Shown: positions 43,241-53,796 of the stretch, piece after piece
Numbering within the stretch: the stretch's first letter is position 1
Layout of the letters: every line of letters starts with the position of its first letter
Assembly: GCA_000824845.1 (NCBI GenBank)
Contig: CCNC01000112.1
Span: 1-64,000 of the forward strand
Reading direction: 5' to 3'
Length of the DNA: 64,000 nucleotides
Source: Mesorhizobium sp. ORS 3359
GTDB taxonomy: Bacteria; Pseudomonadota; Alphaproteobacteria; Rhizobiales; Rhizobiaceae
Program-made: the position numbers and the translations under genes
The notes under the pieces: model-generated
The model's input: the letters and a program-made list of their open reading frames with translations, nothing else
What the model was told of the DNA's origin: nothing
Databases searched by the model: none

Positions 43241-45322
43241 TTATTCCGCCGCCTGCTTGAAGCCGCTCTTGGCCAGCGCCGAGCATTCAGCCATCACGGC
43301 CGACGCCCGCGCGATCGGGTTGGTCAGGTAGAAGTCCTTCACCGACGAGGTGAAGGTGCCCTTGTTCAGCCGGCCGCCGAGCTTCGCCACCTTGGCGATA
43401 TCGTCGCCATTGCCGGCCTGCACCTGGTCGATGCGGGCAAGATGCGGGAATTCGCCATAGAGCTTGGCGCGCAGTTGCGCCAGCGAATCGAAGGGCAGCT
43501 TTTTGCCGAGCACATCCGACAGCGCCCTGAGAATCGCCCAGTCCTCGCGCGCCTCGCCGGGAGCGAAGCCGGCGCGATTGGTCTGCTGCACACGGCCTTC
43601 CGTGTTCACATAGGTGCCGGACTTTTCGGTGTAGGCGGCGGCCGGCAGGATGACGTTGGCGCGATGCGCGCCAGCATCGCCATGTGTGCCGATATAGACG
43701 ACGAAGGCGCCGCCCGTCTTGGCCATGTCGATTTCGTCGGCGCCGAGCAGGAAGAGCACGTCGGTGTCGCCCAGCATGCCGGCAACGGTCTTGCCGCCCT
43801 CGCCTGGCACGAAGCCGACATCGAGGCCGCCGACGCGCGCCGCCGCATTGTGCAGCACCGCAAAACCGTTCCACTCGGGCGTGACCGCATTGACGGCGGC
43901 AGCGAGCTTTGCCGCCTGGCCGAGCACCGCCGCGCCATCCGTGCGCGCCAGCGCGCCCTGGCCGACGATGATCAGCGGATGCGTGGCCTTGCTCAGCACC
44001 TCGAAGAATTTGCCGTTGCCGTCAGCGAGATCCTTCAGCGATTCCGGGCCGGCGCCGATCAGATCATAGTCGTAGCGTGTGTCGCCGATCTCGCCGATCA
44101 CGCCGACCGGCAGGTTGCCGACGCGCCAGCGCTTGCGGATGCGGGCGTTGAGCACCGAAGCCTCGAAGCGCGGATTGGCGCCGATGATCAGCACCGCGTC
44201 GGCCTGCTCGATGCCTTCGATGGTCGGGTTGAAGATGTAGCTGGCCCGGCCGAGCGACGGATCGAGCGCGGCGCCATCCTGGCGGCAGTCGATGTTCTTC
44301 GAGCCGAGCGCGTTCATCAGGAGCTTCAGCGCATAGATTTCCTCGACGGCCGCGAGATCGCCCGCAATCGCACCGATCCGCTCGGGCGCGGTCTTCGACA
44401 CCTCGTCCCTGATCGCCGCAAAGGCGTCCGCCCAGCTTGCCGGGGCAAGCTTGCCGTTCTTGCGCACATACGGGCGGTCGAGGCGCTGCGTGCGCAACCC
44501 GTCCCAGATGAAGCGGGTCTTGTCGGAGATCCACTCCTCGTTCACCGCCTCGTTGACGCGCGGCAGGATGCGCATCACTTCACGACCTCTGGAATCGACG
44601 CGGATCGCCGAGCCCACAGCGTCCATGACGTCGATCGATTCCGTCTTGGTCAATTCCCACGGCCGCGCCTGGAAGGCGAATGGCTTGGAGGTCAGCGCGC
44701 CGACCGGGCACAGATCGATGACATTGCCCTGCAGCTCCGACGTCATCGCCTGTTCGAGATAGGTGGTGATCTCGGCATCCTCGCCGCGGCCGATCAGGCC
44801 GAGCTCGGAAATGCCGGCGACCTCGGTGGTGAAGCGGACGCAGCGCGTGCAGTGGATGCAGCGGTTCATCACCGTCTTGACCAGCGGGCCGATATACTTG
44901 TCTTCGACCGCGCGCTTGTTCTCGTGATAGCGCGAGGAATCGACACCGAACGCCATCGCCTGGTCCTGCAGGTCGCACTCGCCGCCCTGATCGCAGATCG
45001 GGCAATCGAGCGGATGGTTGATCAGCAGGAACTCCATCACGCCTTCGCGGGCCTTCTTGACCATCGGCGTGTTGGTGAAGATTTCCGGCGGCTCGCCATT
45101 CGGGCCGGGGCGCAGGTCGCGCACGCCCATGGCGCAAGACGCCTGCGGCTTGGGCGGGCCGCCCTTCACCTCGATCAGGCACATGCGGCAATTGCCGGCG
45201 ATGGACAGCCGCTCATGGAAGCAGAAGCGCGGCACTTCCGCGCCGGCATCCTCGGCCGCCTGCAGCAGCGTGTAATGGTCGGGTACCGTGATCTCTTTCC
45301 CGTCGACCTTTAGCTTTGCCAT
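43241..45322 (-). CDS. nuoG: NADH-quinone oxidoreductase subunit G
   Basis: A 693-residue iron-sulfur subunit from [13 protein letters not shown] at 45322. The N-terminal [2Fe-2S] domain has [38 protein letters not shown] and [12 protein letters not shown] supply the N4/N5 clusters. The C-terminal molybdopterin-oxidoreductase-like domain is complete but shows no molybdopterin ligand role. A 72-bp gap without features separates it from the upstream extra gene. Confidence 0.96.
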   Translation of the reverse strand: MAKLKVDGKEITVPDHYTLLQAAEDAGAEVPRFCFHERLSIAGNCRMCLIEVKGGPPKPQASCAMGVRDLRPGPNGEPPEIFTNTPMVKKAREGVMEFLLINHPLDCPICDQGGECDLQDQAMAFGVDSSRYHENKRAVEDKYIGPLVKTVMNRCIHCTRCVRFTTEVAGISELGLIGRGEDAEITTYLEQAMTSELQGNVIDLCPVGALTSKPFAFQARPWELTKTESIDVMDAVGSAIRVDSRGREVMRILPRVNEAVNEEWISDKTRFIWDGLRTQRLDRPYVRKNGKLAPASWADAFAAIRDEVSKTAPERIGAIAGDLAAVEEIYALKLLMNALGSKNIDCRQDGAALDPSLGRASYIFNPTIEGIEQADAVLIIGANPRFEASVLNARIRKRWRVGNLPVGVIGEIGDTRYDYDLIGAGPESLKDLADGNGKFFEVLSKATHPLIIVGQGALARTDGAAVLGQAAKLAAAVNAVTPEWNGFAVLHNAAARVGGLDVGFVPGEGGKTVAGMLGDTDVLFLLGADEIDMAKTGGAFVVYIGTHGDAGAHRANVILPAAAYTEKSGTYVNTEGRVQQTNRAGFAPGEAREDWAILRALSDVLGKKLPFDSLAQLRAKLYGEFPHLARIDQVQAGNGDDIAKVAKLGGRLNKGTFTSSVKDFYLTNPIARASAVMAECSALAKSGFKQAAE

Positions 45323-45394
45323 TCGCCTCAAACCTCTGCGGATGTCCGCAATCTATCTTCCGGGCGCGGCTTGCGCCGCGCCCGGTTTTTCAAA

Positions 45395-46075
45395 TCATTT
45401 CACGGCGAGCGCCGCCGCCTGCGCAGTCCAGTCGTCGCGGCCTATGCGGCCGGCAAGCGACAGATAATCTTCCACCCAGGCGATCTCTTGCGACGTCCAG
45501 CCCGCGATCTGCTCATAAGTCCAGATGCCGAGACCGTTGAGCACCTTCTCAAGCTTCGGTCCGATACCCGAAATCGCCTTCAGGTCCGACGGCTTCGCCG
45601 GCTTGTCGACGGCCTTCGGTTGCCTGAAATCCTCGGGCATCAACGCGGCCGCTGCCGGCTGGGCGACAATATCGGCCCCGGTCGTGTCGAGAGCTTTCTC
45701 GGTCGCGTTCACCGCGATATCGGTCACGTCCCTGGCAAAGGTCTGCGCCTCGGCGATCAGCGTCTCGGTCGCCTTGCGCGCCTTGGACGCATTGGCGGTC
45801 GCTTCGCTCTGCGCCTCGATATCGTCGAGGAAAGGCTGGAACATGCGCTGCGAAGCTTCCAGCGCGCCGGTGAAGGCGCCCATCCACATGCCGACGGTAT
45901 GGTTGGCAAAACCGATGCCGAGCGCCGACATCGCCGCCGCGCCCGCGACCGGATGCGCCAGAAGGTTGACGGCGCTGGCCATCTCCTTCGGCATCATCTT
46001 GGTCAGGTCCTGGTTCATCTTCTCGAATTGGTCCAAATCAGGCATGAACGGATAGGGTATCGAATACGGCGCCAT
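45395..46075 (-). CDS. Extra nuo-operon gene: phasin-like helical region plus GIGPKLE module
   Basis: A 226-residue protein with AGGAG upstream of the ATG at 46075, placed between nuoF and nuoG. Residues 10-140 are amphipathic helices (FEKMNQDLTKMMPKEMASAVN, KARKATETLIAEAQTFARD) reminiscent of phasins. Residues 160-222 hold a small module LKAISGIGPKLEKVLNGLG, then TYEQIAGW, WVEDYL, GRIGRDDW. The same module closes NuoE in this operon. No cofactor motif is present. It may be an accessory or assembly factor of complex I; this is inference from position and shared module. Confidence 0.8.
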   Translation of the reverse strand: MAPYSIPYPFMPDLDQFEKMNQDLTKMMPKEMASAVNLLAHPVAGAAAMSALGIGFANHTVGMWMGAFTGALEASQRMFQPFLDDIEAQSEATANASKARKATETLIAEAQTFARDVTDIAVNATEKALDTTGADIVAQPAAAALMPEDFRQPKAVDKPAKPSDLKAISGIGPKLEKVLNGLGIWTYEQIAGWTSQEIAWVEDYLSLAGRIGRDDWTAQAAALAVK

Positions 46076-46150
46076 AGAATTCTCCTGGTCGTTTCTTCGT
46101 ATGCCCCGCCCCTGCTTTGCGTCTCGGGCTTGCGCCCGTATTTCGAAGTC

Positions 46151-47455
46151 TTATTCCGCCGCCACCATCACCGGCTCGACCCGGTGCGCGTTGCGCGAAA
46201 ACTCGTCGATGCGGCGTTCCACCTCGCCGCGGAAATGCCGCATCAGGCCCTGGATCGGCCAGGCCGCCGCGTCGCCCAGCGCGCAGATCGTGTGGCCTTC
46301 GACCTGCTTGGTGACATCGAGCAGCATGTCGATCTCGCGCTTCTGCGCTTCGCCTCGCACCAGCCGCTCCATCACCCGCCACATCCAGCCGGTGCCTTCG
46401 CGGCACGGCGTGCACTGGCCGCAGCTTTCATGCTTGTAGAAGTAGGAGAGCCTGGCGATCGCTTTCACGACATCCGTCGACTTGTCCATGACGATGACGG
46501 CCGCTGTGCCGAGGCCGGATTTAAGATCGCGAAGCGCGTCGAAATCCATCGGCGCGTCCATGATCTGCTCGGCTGGCACCAGCGGCACCGAAGCGCCGCC
46601 CGGAATGACTGCGAGCAGATTGTCCCAGCCGCCGCGGATGCCGCCGCAATGCGTCTCGATCAGTTCGCGGAACGGGATCGACATCGCCTCTTCGAAGGTG
46701 CACGGGTTGTTGACGTGGCCGGAGACGCAGAACAGCTTGGTGCCGGCATTGTTCGGCCGGCCGAAGGACGAGAACCAGGCCGCGCCCCGGCGCAGGATGG
46801 TCGGCGCCACAGCGATCGATTCGACATTGTTGACGGTGGTCGGGCAGCCATAGAGGCCGACATTGGCCGGGAATGGCGGCTTCAGCCGCGGCTGGCCCTT
46901 CTTGCCTTCGAGGCTTTCGAGCAGCGCCGTCTCCTCGCCGCAGATATAGGCGCCGGCGCCGTGATGCATATAGACGTCGAAGTCATAGCCGGAAGTGTTG
47001 TTCTTGCCGATCAGCTTGGCCGCGTAAGCCTCGTCGATGGCGCGCTGCAGTGCCTCGCGCTCGCGGATGAACTCGCCGCGCACATAGATGTAGGCCGCGA
47101 CCGCGCCCATGGCGAAGCCGGCAACCAGCGCGCCCTCGACCAGTGTGTGCGGATCGTTGCGCAGGATGTCGCGGTCTTTGCAGGTGCCCGGTTCGGATTC
47201 GTCGGCATTGATGACCAGATAGCTCGGACGGCCGTCGCTCTGCTTGGGCATGAACGACCACTTCAGTCCGGTCGGGAAGCCGGCGCCGCCGCGGCCGCGC
47301 AACCCGCTAGCCTTCATCTCATTGACGATCCAGTCGCGGCCCTTGGCGATGAGACCGGGCGTATCGTCCCAGATGCCGCGCGACTGCGCGCCGGCCAGCG
47401 ACTTGTCGAAGAGGCCGTAGATGTTGGTGAAGATGCGGTCTTTGTCCTGAAGCAT
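46151..47455 (-). CDS. nuoF: NADH-quinone oxidoreductase subunit F
   Basis: A 434-residue flavoprotein that binds NADH, FMN and cluster N3. Signatures [18 protein letters not shown] (NADH), [15 protein letters not shown] [17 protein letters not shown] (FMN), [19 protein letters not shown], and the C-terminal [15 protein letters not shown] with a further Cys in [18 protein letters not shown]. Ten bases separate it from nuoE. Confidence 0.97.
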   Translation of the reverse strand: MLQDKDRIFTNIYGLFDKSLAGAQSRGIWDDTPGLIAKGRDWIVNEMKASGLRGRGGAGFPTGLKWSFMPKQSDGRPSYLVINADESEPGTCKDRDILRNDPHTLVEGALVAGFAMGAVAAYIYVRGEFIREREALQRAIDEAYAAKLIGKNNTSGYDFDVYMHHGAGAYICGEETALLESLEGKKGQPRLKPPFPANVGLYGCPTTVNNVESIAVAPTILRRGAAWFSSFGRPNNAGTKLFCVSGHVNNPCTFEEAMSIPFRELIETHCGGIRGGWDNLLAVIPGGASVPLVPAEQIMDAPMDFDALRDLKSGLGTAAVIVMDKSTDVVKAIARLSYFYKHESCGQCTPCREGTGWMWRVMERLVRGEAQKREIDMLLDVTKQVEGHTICALGDAAAWPIQGLMRHFRGEVERRIDEFSRNAHRVEPVMVAAE

Positions 47456-47465
47456 TTGTCGTCCC

Positions 47466-48812
47466 TCAGACCGGCTTCTTGCCGAAGACGCGGATGTATT
47501 CGGCGACGCCGCCCTTGGCGAGCGCCTTGGCCTGCTTCACCCAGTCGTCGCGCTCGATGCGGCCGCGGAAATTGAGATAGCCGTCGACCCATTCGCGCTC
47601 GGCCTTCTTCCAGGCGGCGACCTGCGCGAAGGTGTAGATGCCCAGCGAATGCAGGGTCGCTTCGATCTTCGGCCCGACGCCGGAGATGAGCTTGAGGTCG
47701 TCGACCACCGCCGGGCGCTCGATACCTGCAGGCCGGTTCTTGTCCTCGAGCGAAGGTTTTTCCGTCTTGGTGACCGGCTGCTTGGTTTCCGGCGCCTTGA
47801 AGGCGGCAGCCGGCTCTGCCTTGTTCTTGGGCCCGCTGCGCGGCTTGGAAACCTCCTCGACTTCCGGAGAAGCCTGATTGGCATTGGCGGCCGAATGGCG
47901 CGGCGCCTTGACGCTGGCGCCGTTCTCGGTGGCCGGGGCGACCTTAACCGGCGACGGCGTGTTGAGCGCCGGGCTGGTTTCAGCCGCGTGCGTCTTCGGC
48001 TTGCTGGATTTGGACGGCGCAACCGGGCCTGAGGAAGCCGGCGGCGGTGCCGACGTCGCCGCAGCGGGTGCCGGAGCTGCGGCAGCCCCCGCCTGCGAGC
48101 CAACCGCCGCAGGGGCAGCAGCCGGCGCCGCGGCGGCGGCGTCCTTGGCAGCCTTCGCGGCCGCCTTGGCTTCCTTGTCACGCGTCGACTTCAGGATCGC
48201 CTTTTCGCTGGTAAGCGTCTTCAAACCATCGGCCGGCTCGGAGCCATGGCGGCCGTTCTGCGGCCCCGGCTTGACCTCGGCGCCCTTCCCGGCGTCGTAG
48301 AGATCGATGATCTCGGCCAGCCGCTCAGGCGTCAGGTCTTCGAAAGTGTCCTTGAAGATCATGACCATCGGCGCGTTCACGCAGGCGCCAAGGCATTCGA
48401 CCTCCTCCCACGACAGCGTGCCCTTGTCGTTGGTGTGGAACTGGTCGTGATGGATCTTCGAGCGGCACACATCCATCAGCGCTTCCGAGCCGCGCAGCAT
48501 GCAGGGCGTGGTGCCGCAGACCTGGATATGCGCGCGCGTGCCAACCGGATTGAGCTGGTACTGCGTGTAGAAGGTCGCGACCTCGAGACCACGGATGCGC
48601 GGCATGCCGAGCATGTCGGAGATCGTCTCGATCGCCGCCTTGGTGACCCAGCCTTCCTGCTCCTGCGCGATCATCAGCAGCGGGATAATGGCCGACTGTT
48701 CGCGCCCCTTCGGGTATTTGGCGATCCACTGCTCAGCCGCCGCCGCATTCGCCTCGTTGAAGGCGAAGGTGGCTGGCTGGACGCTGGCATCTGCGAGACG
48801 ACGAACTGACAT
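47466..48812 (-). CDS. nuoE: NADH-quinone oxidoreductase subunit E with long C-terminal extension
   Basis: About 448 residues from [12 protein letters not shown] at 48812, two bases past the nuoD stop. Residues 1-180 form the thioredoxin-like NuoE core with [2Fe-2S] ligands in [11 protein letters not shown] and [12 protein letters not shown]. This core is about 170 residues in most bacteria. Here it is followed by an Ala/Pro/Lys-rich, apparently disordered linker (roughly 200-370) and a module [43 protein letters not shown], also found in the gene between nuoF and nuoG. Confidence 0.93.
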   Translation of the reverse strand: MSVRRLADASVQPATFAFNEANAAAAEQWIAKYPKGREQSAIIPLLMIAQEQEGWVTKAAIETISDMLGMPRIRGLEVATFYTQYQLNPVGTRAHIQVCGTTPCMLRGSEALMDVCRSKIHHDQFHTNDKGTLSWEEVECLGACVNAPMVMIFKDTFEDLTPERLAEIIDLYDAGKGAEVKPGPQNGRHGSEPADGLKTLTSEKAILKSTRDKEAKAAAKAAKDAAAAAPAAAPAAVGSQAGAAAAPAPAAATSAPPPASSGPVAPSKSSKPKTHAAETSPALNTPSPVKVAPATENGASVKAPRHSAANANQASPEVEEVSKPRSGPKNKAEPAAAFKAPETKQPVTKTEKPSLEDKNRPAGIERPAVVDDLKLISGVGPKIEATLHSLGIYTFAQVAAWKKAEREWVDGYLNFRGRIERDDWVKQAKALAKGGVAEYIRVFGKKPV

Positions 48813-48813
48813 T

Positions 48814-50004
48814 TTAGCGATCGACCTCACCAAACACGATGTCGAGGGAGCCAAGCACGGCGGTGACGTCGGCCAGCATGTGGCCGCGGCACAGAAAATC
48901 CATGGCCTGCAGATGCGCGAAACCGGGCGCGCGCAGCTTGCAGCGATAGGGCTTGTTGGTGCCGTCGGAGACCAGATAGACGCCGAATTCGCCCTTGGGC
49001 GCCTCGACGGCCGCATAGACCTCGCCGGCCGGCACGCGATAGCCCTCGGTATAAAGCTTGAAGTGGTGGATAAGCGCTTCCATCGAGCGCTTCATCGCCG
49101 CGCGCTTCGGAGGCACGACCTTGCCGTCGAGGTTCGACACCGGGCCGGCGCTTTCCTTGCCGAGCAGCAGATCGACGCATTGGCGCATGATCCTGGCCGA
49201 CTGGCGCATCTCTTCCATGCGCACCAGATAACGGTCATAGCAGTCGCCGTTCTTGCCGATCGGGATGTCGAAATCCATCTCGGAATAGCATTCATAAGGC
49301 TGCGATTTGCGCAGGTCCCAGGTCGCACCCGAGCCGCGCACCATCACGCCCGAAAAGCCCCAGGCCCAGGCGTCCGCCAGCGACACCGTGCCGATATCGA
49401 CATTGCGCTGCTTGAAGATGCGGTTGCCGGTCAAAAGCGCATCGAGGTCGTCGATCGATTTCAGGAACGGGTCGATCCACTTGCCGATGTCCTCGACCAG
49501 TTTCTGCGGCAGGTCCTGGTGCACGCCGCCCGGCCGGAAATAGGCTGCATGCATGCGCGAACCCGAGGCGCGCTCGTAGAACACCATCAGCTTTTCGCGC
49601 TCGACGAAGCCCCACAGCGGCGGGGTCAGCGCGCCGACATCCATCGCCTGCGTCGTCACATTGAGGATGTGAGACATGATGCGGCCCATCTCGGAATAGA
49701 GCACGCGGATCAGTTGGCCGCGCTTCGGCACCTCGATGCCGAGCAGCCGCTCGGCCGCGAGCGCGAAGGCATGCTCCTGGTTCATCGGCGCGCAGTAGTC
49801 GAGCCGGTCGAGATAGGGCACGGCCTGCAGATAGGTCTTCGCCTCGATCAGCTTCTCGGTGCCGCGGTGCAGCAGGCCGATATGCGGATCGACGCGGTCA
49901 ACCACCTCGCCGTCCAGCTCCAGCACCAGGCGCAAAACGCCATGCGCCGCAGGATGCTGCGGACCGAAGTTGATGTTGAAGTTGCGGACGGAGGTTTCAG
50001 CCAT
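48814..50004 (-). CDS. nuoD: NADH-quinone oxidoreductase subunit D
   Basis: A 396-residue 49-kDa homologue lining the quinone site. [22 protein letters not shown] at the N-terminus, [30 protein letters not shown] and the C-terminal DIVFGEVDR are invariant family features. It is not fused to NuoC, as in other alphaproteobacteria. Confidence 0.97.
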   Translation of the reverse strand: MAETSVRNFNINFGPQHPAAHGVLRLVLELDGEVVDRVDPHIGLLHRGTEKLIEAKTYLQAVPYLDRLDYCAPMNQEHAFALAAERLLGIEVPKRGQLIRVLYSEMGRIMSHILNVTTQAMDVGALTPPLWGFVEREKLMVFYERASGSRMHAAYFRPGGVHQDLPQKLVEDIGKWIDPFLKSIDDLDALLTGNRIFKQRNVDIGTVSLADAWAWGFSGVMVRGSGATWDLRKSQPYECYSEMDFDIPIGKNGDCYDRYLVRMEEMRQSARIMRQCVDLLLGKESAGPVSNLDGKVVPPKRAAMKRSMEALIHHFKLYTEGYRVPAGEVYAAVEAPKGEFGVYLVSDGTNKPYRCKLRAPGFAHLQAMDFLCRGHMLADVTAVLGSLDIVFGEVDR

Positions 50005-50013
50005 CGTGGCGCC

Positions 50014-50619
50014 TCAATTTGCCTTCGCCTTCTCATCGCCCGGCAGCACATAGTCGGTGCCTTCCCAAGGAGAAAGAAAATCGAAATTTCGGAATTCCTG
50101 CTTGAGCTCGACCGGCTCGTAGATGACCCGCTTCGCCTCGTCGTCGTAGCGAACCTCGACGAAACCGGTCAGCGGGAAATCCTTGCGCAGCGGATGCCCT
50201 TCGAAGCCGTAGTCGGTGAGGATGCGGCGCAGATCCGGATGGCCGCTGAACAGCACGCCGTAAAGATCGTAAGTCTCGCGCTCGTACCAGTCGGCGCCGG
50301 GATAGACGGCGGTCAGCGACGGCACCAGCGTTTCCTCGTCGGCCTGGACCTTGAGGCGGATGCGCACATTCTGCTTCGGCGACAAAAGGTGATAGACGAC
50401 GTCGAAGCGCTTGGCGCGCGAGGGATAGTCGGCGCCGCAAATGTCGATGATCGAGATGAACTGGCAGCGCGCATCGTCGCGCAGGAACGTCGCCACCTCG
50501 ATCAGATTGCCCGGCTCGACGGAGACCGTCAGCTCGCCATAGGCAAGCACGGCTTCGCCGATGCGGCCGGAGAGCTTCTCGCCGAGATAGGTGGAGAGTT
50601 CGTTCAACGCCAGGGTCAT
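50014..50619 (-). CDS. nuoC: NADH-quinone oxidoreductase subunit C
   Basis: About 201 residues from [13 protein letters not shown] at 50619, four bases after the nuoB stop. The 30-kDa homologue with signature [38 protein letters not shown]. The longer open frame reads back into nuoB and is not used. Confidence 0.96.
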   Translation of the reverse strand: MTLALNELSTYLGEKLSGRIGEAVLAYGELTVSVEPGNLIEVATFLRDDARCQFISIIDICGADYPSRAKRFDVVYHLLSPKQNVRIRLKVQADEETLVPSLTAVYPGADWYERETYDLYGVLFSGHPDLRRILTDYGFEGHPLRKDFPLTGFVEVRYDDEAKRVIYEPVELKQEFRNFDFLSPWEGTDYVLPGDEKAKAN

Positions 50620-50623
50620 CGGC

Positions 50624-51205
50624 TCACCGTTCGATCGTGCCGGTGCGGCGGATCTTCTTCTGCAGAAGGAGAATGCCGTAGAGCAGCGCTTCGGCGCTCG
50701 GCGGGCAGCCGGGCACATAGATGTCGACCGGCACGACGCGGTCGCAGCCGCGCACCACCGAATAGGAATAGTGGTAGTAGCCGCCGCCATTGGCGCAGGA
50801 GCCCATCGAGATGACGTAGCGCGGCTCCGGCATCTGGTCGTAGACCTTGCGCAGTGCCGGCGCCATCTTGTTGGTCAGCGTGCCGGCGACGATCATGATG
50901 TCGGACTGGCGCGGAGACGCGCGCGGCGCGACGCCGAAACGCTCCGAGTCATAGCGCGGCATCGAGGTGTGGATCATCTCGACCGCGCAGCAGGCGAGGC
51001 CGAAGGTCATGAACATCAGCGAGCCGCTCCGCGCCCAGGTGATCAGCGCTTCGGTCGAGGTGACAAGGAAACCCTTGTCGGCCAGCTCATTGTTGATTTC
51101 GAGGAAGAAGGGATCGTCCTCCCCCACCGGCCTGCCGGTGTTGGGGTCGATGATGCCCTTGGGCTTCGGCGCGACGAGGGTGCCTGAACTGTCGTTCAAT
51201 CCCAT
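50624..51205 (-). CDS. nuoB: NADH-quinone oxidoreductase subunit B
   Basis: About 193 residues from [13 protein letters not shown] at 51205, overlapping nuoA by 10 bp. It binds cluster N2 through GLACCAVEM, a downstream Cys in [23 protein letters not shown], and [15 protein letters not shown]. Its loop [19 protein letters not shown] borders the quinone site. Confidence 0.97.
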   Translation of the reverse strand: MGLNDSSGTLVAPKPKGIIDPNTGRPVGEDDPFFLEINNELADKGFLVTSTEALITWARSGSLMFMTFGLACCAVEMIHTSMPRYDSERFGVAPRASPRQSDIMIVAGTLTNKMAPALRKVYDQMPEPRYVISMGSCANGGGYYHYSYSVVRGCDRVVPVDIYVPGCPPSAEALLYGILLLQKKIRRTGTIER

Positions 51206-51561
51206 TCCAGCGCTCCTTTTTTCCATTCATAGGCAAAGCCGATGGTCAGCACCGCCAGAAACACCATCATCGACCAGAAGCCGAGCATGCCGAGCTTGGA
51301 GAAGGACACCGCCCAGGGAAACAGGAAGGCGACCTCGAGATCGAAGATGATGAACAGGATCGACACCAGGTAGAAGCGGATGTCGAACTTCATGCGGGCG
51401 TCGTCGAACGAGTTGAACCCGCATTCATAGGCGGAAAGCTTTTCCGGATCGGGATTGCGATAGGCCACCAGGAAGGGGGCGATGATGAGCGCCAGACCCA
51501 CGATCATCGCCACGGCGATGAACAGCACGATAGGCAGATATGAACTCAGGAGTGCGCTCAT
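51196..51561 (-). CDS. nuoA: NADH-quinone oxidoreductase subunit A
   Basis: A 121-residue ND3 homologue with three helices. [39 protein letters not shown] is the diagnostic stretch. First gene of the fourteen-subunit complex I operon. Confidence 0.97.
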   Translation of the reverse strand: MSALLSSYLPIVLFIAVAMIVGLALIIAPFLVAYRNPDPEKLSAYECGFNSFDDARMKFDIRFYLVSILFIIFDLEVAFLFPWAVSFSKLGMLGFWSMMVFLAVLTIGFAYEWKKGALEWD

Positions 51562-51896
51562 GCGGCGGCTTTCCTTCGGCGGGGGCAGTTCACTTTGATT
51601 ACAGCAACGAACTCTAATGCGGAAGCGTGACAGTTTAACCGCTGAACCGTTTTAAGGAGCCCATGCTGCAACGCGGCGAGGGTTAGCGCAGCGGTTTCGG
51701 TGACGCAAGTCAAACCTTGTTCAAATCACGGCCCTGGACGCCATATCGGAAGAAACTGGTCCGATCCGCTCCTGTTTGATTTCCTTCGCTTTTTACTCCA
51801 CTTTTCTCTCCTGACATATCTCCCGCCATTTGCCTGCTAGCATCGCCGGAATCACCGGCTAAAAATCCAACGGACGATCGGGGCAAGGACAGCTTG
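51562..51896. promoter_or_regulatory. Divergent promoter region of nuoA and the YcaQ-like gene
   Basis: This 335-bp gap must hold the nuo promoter (minus) and the promoter of the YcaQ-like gene (plus). A short minus-strand open frame at 51710-51958 overlaps it but has no ribosome-binding site or recognisable content. No operator or RNA structure stood out. Confidence 0.5.
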
Positions 51897-53096
51897 ATGA
51901 AGGAGAAAATCTCGCTCGCTATGGCCAGGCGCATTGCGCTTGGATCACAGGGGTTCAACGACCCTCGTCCCGCAGGGGTTCCAGATCGCCGTCACCTCGC
52001 GCGTGTGCTTTCGCGGACCGGCCTGTTGCAGATCGATTCCGTGAGCGCGGTGGTGCGCGCCCATTACATGCCGCTTTATTCGCGCCTCGGCCCCTACCCG
52101 CTGGCGCTGCTCGACAATGCCGCGGTGACCCGCAAGCGTGCGGTCTTTGAATATTGGGCCCATGAGGCATCGTTCCTGCCTGTCGAGACCTACCCTTTGC
52201 TGCGCTGGCGCATGCAGCGCGCCGAGCAGGGCGAGGAGATGTATCTCGGCCTGGCCAAATGGGGCCGTGAGCGCAAGGAAATGATCGACGAGATCTATAG
52301 AGAGGTCGCCGATCGCGGGCCGATCGCCGCCTCCGACATTGAGGGCCACAAGGGCAATGGCGGCTGGTGGGGCTGGAGCGAGGCCAAGCACGCCTTCGAA
52401 TGGCTGTTCTGGGCCGGCCGCATCACCACCGCCTACCGGCGCGGCTTCGAACGCTATTACGACCTGCCCGAGCGCGTTTTGCCGCAGGCCGTGCTGGACC
52501 TGCCCGAGCCCTCGGTCGAGGAGGCGCATCGCGAATTGCTGCGCATCTCGGCCCGCGCCCACGGCATCGCCACCTATGGCGACCTCCGCGACTATTTCCG
52601 GCTGGCGCCCGGCGATACGAAGGACCGCATCGAGGAATTGGTCGAAGCCGGCGAATTGCTGCCGGTGAAGGTCGAGGGCTGGGACAAACCTGCCTATCTC
52701 CACAAGGACGCCCGAATCCCGCGCCGGATAGAGGCCCGCGCCCTGCTCGCCCCCTTCGATCCCGTGGTTTTCGAACGCACCCGCACCGAAAAGCTCTTCG
52801 GCTTCCGCTACCGCATAGAGATCTACACCCCGGCCGAAAAGCGCCAATACGGCTATTACGTCCTGCCGTTCCTGCTCGGCGACCGCATCGTCGCCCGTGT
52901 CGATCTGCGGGCCGATCGCCCGGCCAGCGTGCTGCGCGTCCACGCCGCCTATGCCGAGCCCGACGCACCACCGGCGACGGCAGCCCAACTCTTCGACGAG
53001 CTGAAGCAGATGCAGGGCTGGCTCGGCCTGGAGGCGATCGAAGTGACGCCGGTCGGCGACCTCGGACCGGCTCTGGCCGACATCGCGGTGTCGTAG
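51897..53096 (+). CDS. YcaQ/AlkZ-family DNA glycosylase-like winged-helix protein
   Basis: About 399 residues from the ATG at 51897; the TTG just before it is less likely. It belongs to the HTH_42 family whose members YcaQ and AlkZ are DNA glycosylases acting on interstrand crosslinks and bulky alkylation. Tandem winged-helix domains are followed by a beta-barrel region (RIVARVDLRADR). The catalytic Q-x-D motif is present as LLQIDSVSAV (Gln45, Asp47). LLAPFDPVVFERTRTEKLFGFRYRIEIYTP is a strong family stretch. It is monocistronic, 42 bp before a cobalamin riboswitch. Confidence 0.85.
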   Translation: MKEKISLAMARRIALGSQGFNDPRPAGVPDRRHLARVLSRTGLLQIDSVSAVVRAHYMPLYSRLGPYPLALLDNAAVTRKRAVFEYWAHEASFLPVETYPLLRWRMQRAEQGEEMYLGLAKWGRERKEMIDEIYREVADRGPIAASDIEGHKGNGGWWGWSEAKHAFEWLFWAGRITTAYRRGFERYYDLPERVLPQAVLDLPEPSVEEAHRELLRISARAHGIATYGDLRDYFRLAPGDTKDRIEELVEAGELLPVKVEGWDKPAYLHKDARIPRRIEARALLAPFDPVVFERTRTEKLFGFRYRIEIYTPAEKRQYGYYVLPFLLGDRIVARVDLRADRPASVLRVHAAYAEPDAPPATAAQLFDELKQMQGWLGLEAIEVTPVGDLGPALADIAVS

Positions 53097-53137
53097 CCGC
53101 GCGTTGACAGGCGCCTAGCCGTAAGCCTAAATCCGCC

Positions 53138-53315
53138 ACAGACGGTCTTCTCCCGGCAAAGGGAGGAGCCAAGAGGGAATGCGGTGCGGGCCAAAACCCA
53201 AATCCGCGGCTGTCCCCGCAACTGTGAGCGACGAGCCCCGGCCGAAAACCACTGGGATGTTCCCGGGAAGGCGGCATTCAGGGCGACGACCCGCAAGCCA
53301 GGAGACCTGCCGTCT
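53138..53315 (+). promoter_or_regulatory. Cobalamin riboswitch
   Basis: Conserved blocks appear in order: GGGAATGCGGTGCGGG (53175-53190), CCGCGGCTGTCCCCGCAACTGT (53204-53225), ACCACTGGGA with its pairing GTTCCCGGGAAGGCGG, and the B12 box GCAAGCCAGGAGACCTGCC (53293-53311). It controls the DUF1636-cobW-cobN operon, repressing it when adenosylcobalamin is plentiful. CCAGG in the B12 box (53298-53302) is complementary to CCTGG directly after the AAGGAG ribosome-binding site (53362-53366), so pairing could affect translation; no obvious terminator follows. Confidence 0.93.
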
Positions 53316-53368
53316 GAGACTTTAAGTATCCGAATGCTCGGCGGGTTTTCCGGGCAAGGAGCCTGGTT

Positions 53369-53794
53369 TTGGATCGCAACGGCAGTTTCCCGGCAAACAA
53401 TGCGGACACTTCGTCCGAGCCCGACGCGCTGGCCGGCGTGACCGTCATCGTCTGCTCCTCCTGCCGCGACGAGACCGGGTCCGATGCGCATCCGCGCGCC
53501 GGCGCGCTGCTGGCCGAAGACACGCGCCGCGCCGCATCGGGCGAGAATATCCGCATCCGCACCGTCGAATGCCTCGGCAACTGCAAGCGCCGGCTGAGCG
53601 CGGCGCTGCTGCGCGACGGCTGCTGGAGCTACGTCTTCGGCGATCTGGAGACGACCAGCGGTGCCGATCTCGTCGCCGGCGCAAAGCTCTTCGTCACCTC
53701 GACCGACGGCCTTATCCCCTGGCGCGGCCGGCCCGATTCCCTCAAGCGCGGCCTGGTTGCCCGCATCCCTCCTCTCGACATGCTGAAGGACTGA
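53369..53794 (+). CDS. DUF1636 family metal-binding protein
   Basis: A 141-residue protein from a TTG at 53369 with AAGGAG seven bases upstream. The DUF1636 family has a thioredoxin-like ferredoxin fold with four cysteines, seen here as CSSC (Cys29, Cys32) and CLGNC (Cys68, Cys72), suited to a [2Fe-2S] cluster or metal. TSTDGLIPWRGRPDSLKRGLVARIPP is the conserved C-terminus. First gene after the cobalamin riboswitch and two bases before cobW, where it may help cobalt handling; the exact role is unknown. Confidence 0.88.
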   Translation: MDRNGSFPANNADTSSEPDALAGVTVIVCSSCRDETGSDAHPRAGALLAEDTRRAASGENIRIRTVECLGNCKRRLSAALLRDGCWSYVFGDLETTSGADLVAGAKLFVTSTDGLIPWRGRPDSLKRGLVARIPPLDMLKD

Positions 53795-53796
53795 CC

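Noticed and set aside
45371..47575. 734-codon plus-strand open frame opposite nuoF and its neighbour
   Set aside because: Antisense shadow with Arg/His/Asp-rich composition; the minus strand encodes nuoF with all cofactor motifs.
51710..51958. 82-codon minus-strand open frame in the nuoA/ycaQ-like gap
   Set aside because: No ribosome-binding site, low-complexity Ser/Gly/Asp content, and it overlaps the start of the well-supported YcaQ-like gene.
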